Of a stretch of 6,495 nt of DNA, positions 1 through 5,770 are shown in pieces. The notes under the pieces were generated by a model that worked only from the letters and a program-made list of their open reading frames with translations, had not been told where the DNA came from and ran no database searches. Position numbers and translations under genes: made by a program. Within the stretch, counting starts at the first letter, position 1, and each line of letters starts with the position of its first letter. The stretch is from JAVBKA01 sp031546715 (GTDB taxonomy: Bacteria > Bacillota > Clostridia > Oscillospirales > UBA929): positions 1 through 6,495 of the forward strand of contig JAVBKA010000063.1 of NCBI GenBank assembly GCA_031546715.1, written 5' to 3'.

Positions 1-3000
1 AATGAACCATGTATCGTGTTCATCCACCTTTTCGAGAAAAACATCCAACGTGATTTTGCCTTTTTGCGTGTACTTTGCAGAATTATCCAAAATGTTTTTT
101 AAAATTTGCCAAAGCCGTGTTTGGTCAGAGTATACGCGGTTCGGTAAATCGGAACTCATTTGCAGTGTGATTTCAACAGGCTTGCTCCCGACTCGCTGAG
201 AAGCCATTAAAAGTGCGTTGGCAACGACTTCTTCCAAATCAATTTCTTCAAAGTGAAGAGAAATTTCTTCCGCTTCTATCTTTGAAAAATCTAAAATATC
301 TCCCATAATTGTCAAAAGGTTTTTAGCAGAGCCGTCAATTTTTTTGAAAACATCAATCATCTCTCTACTTTTCAGCTTCTTTAGCTCAATTTCTGCAAGT
401 CCCATGATGGCATTCATTGGGGTACGGATTTCGTGGCTCATGCTGATTAAAAATCTATTTTTAAGTTGGTTAGCATCTTTTTCTTTCTCAGCAATTTTAA
501 AGAGTAATTCCGTTCTCATTTTTTCTTCGCTGATATCCTGAATGACTAAAATGATTGCGTCGTCGTTTTTAAAAACAATGGAACGCCCAAACATTCTTGC
601 TTCTATAGCCCTTCCTGACTTCGCAATGTAGACATCCTTTGTTTCCAGCGGAATCTTTTGTTCGAGGAGGTCTTTAAAAAATCCTTTCCTTGTCTCGTTT
701 GTGTATTCGCTGCCGGTAACAGGAAGAAGCTTGTCTAAATCGGAATGGATTGCTTCTTCATAATCGTCAAATTCAAGCAAATTAATATATGCTTTGTTGG
801 CAAACAGCCGTGACCTATCAACGTTTGTAATAGTAATGGCGACGGGGACGGAGTCCAGAACAGTAATCAATTCTCGTTGAGCTCTTGTTACAGTATCCTT
901 TTTGGTCTCAGTATCTTCAACGTCAATAAGCCACGCATATAGCTCGTTTCCTTTGATATGCACCGGTTTTGAGATATTGAGATAAAAACGGTGCTTCTGT
1001 CCATTTTTTAATTTCAGCAAAACAACCTCTGCATAGACAGACCCCTCGGCATTGGTTTTTTTGAGCAGTTCATCAATGATACTTTCTTGCGAGAAGATGG
1101 ACGTTACAGAACAACCAAGCTGTATATCAAAGGTTTCTACTGCCAGCTTATTATATTTTGTAAATTTGCCGTCCTCCAGTGCGAAGAAGAGGATTGGGGC
1201 ACTGTCCAGCGTCGTGATGAGTCTGGTTTGCGCCTCGTTAATCGTTTTGTCCTTGGCAAGGAGTTCTTCAACGCTGTGCAGCTTGGTAGACATATCAATC
1301 AGTTGTATGTTTTTTATCTTTAGTTTTCTAAAATAAGTCGCAAGCCAAATGATTAATGCAATAAATGCAACTAATGTGATTGAATACAACATGGCTGGGA
1401 CTGGGTAGGTTTTGAAAAGGTTTGCAGGAACATTGACTATTGCCGCACCCTCTGGCAACTGTGACCGTTTGATATTAAAACGCTCCATGACCGCATAATC
1501 AAACTTCCACATGTTCGGGCAATCCATAACGGCAGGCTTTTCCAATGGCGAATCAGCCTCCAGTACTTCAACTGCAAGCTTTGCGGCGGACGCACCCTGC
1601 TCGTACCCATCTATATACTTGCCACCAATTTGTCCATAACCAAAGCTATTGGAAGTTAGCCCAAAAATAGGCACTGTGCTTGCTTTGTAAAGCTCTGATT
1701 GAGCTTCCATTTCCGAGAAAGCTTGATTGGTGCTGTCGTACAGGTATTTACCCATCAAAATCAAGGTATCACTTGATAGGTTTTGAACTTTACTAAGCAG
1801 TTTTGCAAAATTCATGTTCTCGTTATAGGTGATTTTCACATTTGTTACTTCTGCAAGTTGATTTTCGATATTTGTTCTAAAATCAACGCCATCATCTGTA
1901 AAATCGTTGATTACAAGTATGTTTTGGGTCTTTGGAAAAAGAGTGAGCATTTGTTCAACTGTTTCTTTCGCAGAGAGACTTTCTTCAATGCCTGTAAAAT
2001 ACTTCTCAAAACCGTATATTTTTTCATGCGTATAGTTTTCTATCCCACAAAATATGACAGGTACCTTCGGAAACTGCACATAATACTCGCTTTTTATAAA
2101 ATCCAGCGCATTCTGGTCAGCAACGATAATTGCGTCTGGTGCTTTATCAAGGTATTCACTTCGGAGCATGGCAAATAGAAATTTCGCCCTTGCCGAATTT
2201 GCTACAATTCCGTCAGAAGCCAAGCTGCGGGAATCGATTGCATAAGAATCTTTATCAAAAATCGAATCCAATCCGCCACGCAGTTGTGAATTCCAAACCG
2301 AGTCACTACTCTGGGAGGAAATGAACAAAATTTGCTTCTTCGCATTACTGCCCTCTGGCTCAGTCCGTGATTCTCCGTTGTATAAAATTCGGTCATATTC
2401 GCCGCTGTCCTTCATTTTTACAAGCTCCTCTGCAAGTTTAGGAGCGAGATCAGCATGTTTTTTATTCAAATAAATGTATCCGTTAGAAACGTCGATTTCG
2501 CAGAGCCTCTTGACTGTGCTAGGAACGTACATTTCTTCATCGCCAACTGAGCGCACCAAGGCTACGTCGCATAAACCAGCGGCGAGCGCGTCTAAAAGTT
2601 GAACGTTTGTGCCATACCTTGCTAAGCCGCTTACGTCACTGGGTATGTTTTCATCGAGGAAAGGCTTCTGGAACAATGTTCCGACCTTATGACCTGCAAG
2701 GTCTTTCCAAGTCTTTATGTCTAAGTCGCTGTCAGAGCGTACAAATACATAGGTATATTGAGCTGCAAAAGGCTCTTGTACCATAATAAGGTTGGGGTAT
2801 TTGGCGTCGATACCCGAATTATGTATCGAAAACCCATCTTTTTCGCTACTGTTGACAGATTCGGCCGCAGCGGTGGTTCCCTGTTGACTAATAGATAGGT
2901 CATAGCCGAGATTTTCAAGTGCAATATTCAAGACTTTATCCAGCGAAGAAGAAAAGTCGTTGGCAACAGCAAAATTCAAAGTAGGCAAATCTTCCATTGC

Positions 3001-3078
3001 ATAAGCTACTTGGGCAGGGAATGCGATAATTATGCTCAGACAAAAAAGAAAAGCAAGGTTCTTTTTTAATTGCTTCAC
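1..3078 (-). CDS. Membrane sensor histidine kinase with tandem periplasmic binding-protein domains (3' end outside window)
   Basis: The frame is open for 1026 codons to the window edge. It starts at GTG 3078 because TAAGGAG (3092-3086) lies 7 nt upstream; the overlapping ATG at 3080 meets TGA at once. Residues 1-27 form a signal peptide (KQLKK, hydrophobic core, AYA cleavage). Residues about 30-240 resemble SBP_bac_3 (TWKDLAGHKVGT at 123; AAGLCDVALV near 171). Residues about 247-555 resemble ABC_sub_bind (PF04392; YGQIGGKYIDGYEQG, WKFDYAVMERF near 526, LPEGAAIVNVP). A single membrane helix (about 562-583) leads to a helical linker, PAS-like domains (about 620-715 and 737-850), HisKA (SMSHEIRTPMNAIMG, His882) and the HATPase_c N-box (WQILKNILDNSAKYT, Asn995 and Asn999). 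By family it should bind a small ligand outside the membrane and autophosphorylate inside. The G-boxes, and any receiver domain, would lie off the left edge. The ligand and partner regulator are unknown. Confidence 0.93.
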   Translation of the reverse strand, partial: MKQLKKNLAFLFCLSIIIAFPAQVAYAMEDLPTLNFAVANDFSSSLDKVLNIALENLGYDLSISQQGTTAAAESVNSSEKDGFSIHNSGIDAKYPNLIMVQEPFAAQYTYVFVRSDSDLDIKTWKDLAGHKVGTLFQKPFLDENIPSDVSGLARYGTNVQLLDALAAGLCDVALVRSVGDEEMYVPSTVKRLCEIDVSNGYIYLNKKHADLAPKLAEELVKMKDSGEYDRILYNGESRTEPEGSNAKKQILFISSQSSDSVWNSQLRGGLDSIFDKDSYAIDSRSLASDGIVANSARAKFLFAMLRSEYLDKAPDAIIVADQNALDFIKSEYYVQFPKVPVIFCGIENYTHEKIYGFEKYFTGIEESLSAKETVEQMLTLFPKTQNILVINDFTDDGVDFRTNIENQLAEVTNVKITYNENMNFAKLLSKVQNLSSDTLILMGKYLYDSTNQAFSEMEAQSELYKASTVPIFGLTSNSFGYGQIGGKYIDGYEQGASAAKLAVEVLEADSPLEKPAVMDCPNMWKFDYAVMERFNIKRSQLPEGAAIVNVPANLFKTYPVPAMLYSITLVAFIALIIWLATYFRKLKIKNIQLIDMSTKLHSVEELLAKDKTINEAQTRLITTLDSAPILFFALEDGKFTKYNKLAVETFDIQLGCSVTSIFSQESIIDELLKKTNAEGSVYAEVVLLKLKNGQKHRFYLNISKPVHIKGNELYAWLIDVEDTETKKDTVTRAQRELITVLDSVPVAITITNVDRSRLFANKAYINLLEFDDYEEAIHSDLDKLLPVTGSEYTNETRKGFFKDLLEQKIPLETKDVYIAKSGRAIEARMFGRSIVFKNDDAIILVIQDISEEKMRTELLFKIAEKEKDANQLKNRFLISMSHEIRTPMNAIMGLAEIELKKLKSREMIDVFKKIDGSAKNLLTIMGDILDFSKIEAEEISLHFEEIDLEEVVANALLMASQRVGSKPVEITLQMSSDLPNRVYSDQTRLWQILKNILDNSAKYTQKGKITLDVFLEKVDEHDTWFI

Positions 3079-3085
3079 ATTGATG

Positions 3086-3092
3086 CTCCTTA
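3086..3092 (-). promoter_or_regulatory. Ribosome binding site of the histidine kinase gene
   Basis: TAAGGAG on the minus strand lies 7 nt before the GTG at 3078. This spacing decides the start. The ATG two bases upstream is in another frame and is followed directly by TGA, and the next in-frame ATG (codon 28) would remove the signal peptide. Confidence 0.85.
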
Positions 3093-3117
3093 CTAAGTTT
3101 GTAATACAATGGTCAAT

Positions 3118-3160
3118 TTTCAAAAATGCAATTGTGGTATATTTATTTGCATAAATGCAA
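3118..3160 (-). promoter_or_regulatory. Two operator-like palindromes in the kinase leader
   Basis: On the minus strand, TTGCATTTATGCAA (3160-3147) is a perfect inverted repeat of 6-base arms around TT. A degenerate copy, TTGCATTTTTGAAA (3131-3118), starts 29 bp further on, close to three helical turns. The pair lies between the predicted transcription start (near 3238) and the GTG start, where a bound repressor could act as a roadblock. The sequence is AT-rich, so a chance origin is possible. The binding protein is unknown. Confidence 0.35.
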
Positions 3161-3199
3161 GGTTTAGGTATAGTTAAGTAGTTACAGGTTCCGTTATTG

Positions 3200-3223
3200 T
3201 CATAATTGTATGTACATTTTCAT
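3200..3223 (-). CDS. Seven-codon leader reading frame (MKMYIQL) upstream of the kinase
   Basis: ATG at 3223 opens a frame of seven codons ending in TGA at 3202-3200. An 8-base match to the 16S anti-Shine-Dalgarno (GAGGTGAT, 3233-3226) precedes it; the GAGG core sits 6 nt before the ATG. The predicted start of transcription (near 3238) would place this frame about 15 nt into the message, so it should be translated whenever the kinase gene is. It could be a regulatory leader peptide acting through ribosome stalling, or the relic of a former gene whose promoter and ribosome site survive. I see no clear mutually exclusive hairpins downstream that would prove attenuation. Confidence 0.45.
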   Translation of the reverse strand: MKMYIQL

Positions 3224-3244
3224 GTATCACCTCTAATCGATACC

Positions 3245-3273
3245 ATTATACCACAAAATATTGGATAATACAA
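3245..3273 (-). promoter_or_regulatory. Vegetative promoter for the leader peptide and histidine kinase
   Basis: The minus strand has a consensus -10 TATAAT (3250-3245) with an extended TGG just before it (TGGTATAAT). A weak -35, TTGTAT (3273-3268), sits at the ideal 17-bp spacing. The extended -10 would compensate for the poor -35. The predicted transcription start is near 3238, giving an untranslated leader of about 160 nt before the kinase GTG. This is the best promoter in the window and suggests the kinase is transcribed separately from the genes to its right. Confidence 0.7.
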
Positions 3274-3305
3274 GCCCGGTTAAATGGAAAATCACGTAAC
3301 GACAA

Positions 3306-3343
3306 CTACGCCGACTGTCCAAAATATGGCCCAATCGGCGTAG
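3306..3343. repeat. Inverted repeat with a 9-bp GC-rich stem, possible terminator
   Basis: CTACGCCGA (3306-3314) is perfectly complementary to TCGGCGTAG (3335-3343) across a 20-nt spacer. It lies 15 bp beyond the stop of the 83-codon frame and upstream of the kinase promoter, where a terminator would isolate the two units. However, no run of T follows on either strand: the minus-strand continuation is TTGTCGTTACG. It is therefore a poor intrinsic terminator, and a protein-binding or recombination site is an equal possibility. Confidence 0.45.
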
Positions 3344-3358
3344 ATATTTGTTCGCAAT

Positions 3359-3610
3359 CTAGACCCTTTGCGTTCCTCTTTGTAAATACTCCGCCCACAC
3401 GGTTTCAAACCAATTATTGCATTCGGGAATAGGGCGCACAGCACTGTATTCCGAGACAAATGCGCCATTTTTAAGCATGGTTGCCAATAAGCAGTTTTCG
3501 TCTTGAATCTCTTCGGGAATCACACTGTAATCATCGCCACAGTACTCAACCACCAAGCCCTTTGTTTTCTCTTTGCAGATTATCGTAATTGAGGAGTAAC
3601 AGCACTTCAA
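3359..3610 (-). CDS. Hypothetical 83-residue protein, possibly a remnant
   Basis: I do not recognise this protein. The frame opens at TTG 3610 and ends at TAG 3361-3359. No Shine-Dalgarno precedes the TTG. An in-frame ATG lies further up (3640-3638), but a TAA after its fifth codon separates it from the frame, as if a nonsense change had cut an older start. The C-terminal two thirds look protein-like, with mixed charge and spaced aromatics (VEYCGDDYSVIPEEIQDEN, then NWFETVWAEYLQRG). There is no signal peptide and no membrane segment. It contains several cysteines (Cys3, Cys4 and others) but no CxxC pair that I can see. It stands alone, about 300 bp below the ABC-F gene. It may be a small real gene with a poor start, a decayed fragment, or chance. 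Confidence 0.35.
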   Translation of the reverse strand: MKCCYSSITIICKEKTKGLVVEYCGDDYSVIPEEIQDENCLLATMLKNGAFVSEYSAVRPIPECNNWFETVWAEYLQRGTQRV

Positions 3611-3907
3611 TTTTGTTATCGATTACAAATTTCCTGACATGAGTATAGTTTCACGATACCTCAAAAATTAATGCAGTAGTGTTTTCCAGTATCAGCGCGT
3701 TCGGGTTAACAAACCAAATTCCTACGTATGCATATTGACTGTTTTACTAATCTCAGATAAAAACTGAACATCTTTCGGTCTTTAAGGCTTCCTACTGCGT
3801 TGTCGTCAATCGCCTGCAATAAGCATTGCTCAATCCTCCGCCTTGCAGAAAACCTTAAATCCTCAAAAACCTTGTCTCAATTTTTATCTAAGAATATTCT
3901 CAAGCCA
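3611..3907. other. Intergenic region between the ABC-F gene and the 83-codon frame
   Basis: This 297-bp stretch holds no convincing gene. Its clear structure is the palindromic element at 3781-3859. Between the ABC-F stop and that element, no hairpin followed by T residues is visible, so how ABC-F transcription ends is not obvious; the palindromic element may serve. From 3611 to 3780 the sequence is AT-rich, and I see no promoter with a well-spaced -35 and -10 for the 83-codon frame. Confidence 0.6.
3781..3859. repeat. 79-bp imperfect palindromic intergenic element
   Basis: The ends are exact inverted 7-mers, TTTAAGG (3781-3787) and CCTTAAA (3853-3859). Complementarity continues inward imperfectly (CTTCCTACTGC against GCAGAAAA, with a small bulge). 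The centre is a hairpin, GCAAT (3816-3820), a 4-nt loop and ATTGC (3825-3829). Between the arms a TCAATC..CGCC motif occurs twice in the same orientation (TCAATCGCC and TCAATCCTCCGCC). The element sits wholly between genes, just downstream of the ABC-F stop. From memory it resembles short palindromic repeats scattered between genes in gut Clostridia, which I cannot verify here. It could be a MITE- or REP-like repeat and may also work as a transcript-end structure. Confidence 0.55.
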
Positions 3908-5713
3908 CTACTCCACCGACTTATTTTCGATTTTCTCCGCCAACTCGGTCAAATAGATCCAACGCTCCATTTTTTCAGACAACAGGGCAGACAACATATC
4001 TTTTTCAGCGATAATCAGCGTCAATCCCTCGTAATTACTAGAATCTTGCAGCATTTGAGTTTCTAACGATTTCAGCTTTTCTTCAAGGTCAGCAATTTCT
4101 TTATCAATAGAATCAAACTCCGCTTTTTCTTTAAATGTAAATTTTAGCTGTTTCGGTTTTTCTCTTGCCTCTGTTTTCTTTTCAGCTTTATAATTATCTT
4201 GTTTTGCAGAAGTATTCGTGGATTTATTAGCCGTTATTTTCTCAATATAGTCCGAATAACCTCCGACATATCCACTAATTTCCTCACCGTCACAGATTTC
4301 AAAAACTGTATCAACAACTTTGTCAAGAAAATACCTGTCGTGGGATACGACTATAACAGCACCGCCAAAGTTTTCAAGGTAATCCTCAAGCACTGAAAGT
4401 GTTTTAATATCTAAATCATTTGTAGGCTCGTCAAGCAGTAGCACATTAGGCGCTTCCATCAAAATTCGCAGTAAGAAAAGCCGTCTCTGTTCTCCGCCGG
4501 ACAGTCTGTTAATGGTATTATACTGTAAGGCGGGGGAAAACAAGAACCTTTCCATAAGCTGAGACGCTGATATTGTCCCCTCAGAGGTTACGATTTGACC
4601 GGACACCTCACGAATATAGTCGATAGCGCGAACATTGAGCCATTTTGACAAATCATATTCCTGCGAGAAAAAGCCGATTTTTACGGTTTCTCCAACATCA
4701 ACAGTGCCGCTATCGGGATTTATCAGCCCTGCGATTATTTTTAGCAGTGTAGATTTTCCGCTTCCGTTTCGTCCGATTATTCCAATGCGCGCATCACGCA
4801 AAACCATATACGAAAACGGCTTAAAAAGCGGCTTTTCATTATAGCTTTTAGTTACATTTATAAGCTCGATTGTCTTTTTGCCTAGGCGGGATGACATTAA
4901 ATTCATTTCAATGCTTGATGCTTGCGTTGGTATATCACGCTCTTCAAGCTTTTCAAACGCCTCAATGCGATATTTGCTTTTTGTCCCTCTCGCCCTTGCT
5001 CCACGTTTAATCCATTCAAGTTCTCTTCTGTACAAGCTTTGATTTTTGCGTTCTGTGGCAAATTCCATCTCTTCTCGTTCTGCTTTTGCCAGTAAATAGT
5101 TTGAATAATTTGATGGATATGAGAAAAGGTTTCCGTTTTCAATCTCAATAATGCGGTTTGACACATTATCTAAAAAATATCTGTCATGAGTTATCATTAA
5201 AATAGCACCTGAATAACGTTTAAGGTAACTCTCAAGCCACACTACCATTTCGCTGTCCAAGTGGTTGGTCGGTTCGTCTAAAATTAAAAGCTCACATGGG
5301 ATTAGTAAGGCACTTGCGATTGCTAAACGTTTCCTTTCGCCGCCAGACAGACCCTTTACAGACAGAGTAAAATCTCGAAATCCGAGCCTTGTTAGTATGT
5401 TTTTTGCTTCATAGTCCATCGCTTCTCTTGTTTCGGATGATGCGCCCTCAAAAACCTGCTCTAATATGTTCAAATTGTTTTCGTATACGGGGGTTTGGGG
5501 CAAAATGCTTATTTTTGTCGTCGCGGGCTTTGAAATTACGCCAGAATCCGCTGTTTCAACACCAGCGATAATTTTGAGAAAAGTAGATTTTCCTGCACCA
5601 TTTACACCGATAATGCCGATTTTATCTCCATCATTTAAAAAAATGGAGACTTCGTTTAAAAGTTTCTTGTCTGTATAGGTTTTAGATATTTTTTCTGCGG
5701 ACAGTATAATCAA
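3908..5713 (-). CDS. ABC-F family ATPase, Uup-like
   Basis: This cytoplasmic protein of 601 residues carries two ATPase domains and no membrane segment, as in ABC-F proteins that bind ribosomes. Domain 1 has Walker A GVNGAGKST (36-44), Q73, signature LSGGE (122-126), Walker B LLILDE (Glu147) and His176. Domain 2 has GRNGSGKST (314-322), LSGGE (404-408), LLLDE (Glu429) and His458. All catalytic residues are present. The linker contains RRELEWIKRGARARGTKSK (229-247), and a charged coiled coil fills 530-597 (ending ERWIYLTELAEKIE); both are Uup hallmarks. Uup-type members are linked to ribosome assembly or rescue of stalled translation and to DNA-related phenotypes; the exact role here is inferred. 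The start is TTG 5713, supported by GAGGTG 5 nt upstream. The Q73-to-signature stretch (about 50 residues) is shorter than I recall for E. coli Uup. It lies 57 bp after the helicase gene. Confidence 0.93.
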   Translation of the reverse strand: MIILSAEKISKTYTDKKLLNEVSIFLNDGDKIGIIGVNGAGKSTFLKIIAGVETADSGVISKPATTKISILPQTPVYENNLNILEQVFEGASSETREAMDYEAKNILTRLGFRDFTLSVKGLSGGERKRLAIASALLIPCELLILDEPTNHLDSEMVVWLESYLKRYSGAILMITHDRYFLDNVSNRIIEIENGNLFSYPSNYSNYLLAKAEREEMEFATERKNQSLYRRELEWIKRGARARGTKSKYRIEAFEKLEERDIPTQASSIEMNLMSSRLGKKTIELINVTKSYNEKPLFKPFSYMVLRDARIGIIGRNGSGKSTLLKIIAGLINPDSGTVDVGETVKIGFFSQEYDLSKWLNVRAIDYIREVSGQIVTSEGTISASQLMERFLFSPALQYNTINRLSGGEQRRLFLLRILMEAPNVLLLDEPTNDLDIKTLSVLEDYLENFGGAVIVVSHDRYFLDKVVDTVFEICDGEEISGYVGGYSDYIEKITANKSTNTSAKQDNYKAEKKTEAREKPKQLKFTFKEKAEFDSIDKEIADLEEKLKSLETQMLQDSSNYEGLTLIIAEKDMLSALLSEKMERWIYLTELAEKIENKSVE

Positions 5714-5770
5714 ATTAGCACCTCGGAAAAAAGTTTGGCAGTACAGTCATTTTTAGCGGGATAATCTTTA
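5714..5770 (-). promoter_or_regulatory. Helicase/ABC-F intergenic gap with the ABC-F ribosome binding site
   Basis: The 57-bp gap contains GAGGTG (5724-5719), 5 nt before the TTG start at 5713. This is the evidence for choosing a TTG start. No GC-rich hairpin followed by T residues is seen, and no strong promoter, so read-through from the helicase gene is the simplest reading. Confidence 0.65.

Noticed and set aside
1052..1336. Plus-strand open frames of 78-131 codons inside the kinase region (also near 1783-2178)
   Set aside because: They are antisense to a 1026-codon conserved coding frame, have no ribosome sites and show no domain-like sequence.
2202..2924. Minus-strand frames of 64 and 67 codons overlapping the kinase
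   Set aside because: They are out of frame with the clear binding-domain coding sequence and are shadows of it.
3079..3238. Known riboswitch or T-box in the kinase leader
   Set aside because: I found no T-box motif, no known aptamer core and no strong terminator hairpin; only the mini frame and palindromes are supported.
3224..3243. Palindrome GTATC..GATAC over the leader-peptide Shine-Dalgarno
   Set aside because: The arms are only 5 bp, and one arm lies upstream of the predicted transcription start, so it would not form in RNA; likely chance.
3908..5713. Antibiotic-resistance ABC-F (Vga, Lsa, OptrA or Msr type)
   Set aside because: The linker is short and of Uup type and a Uup-like C-terminal coiled coil is present; nothing in the sequence points to a resistance subfamily.
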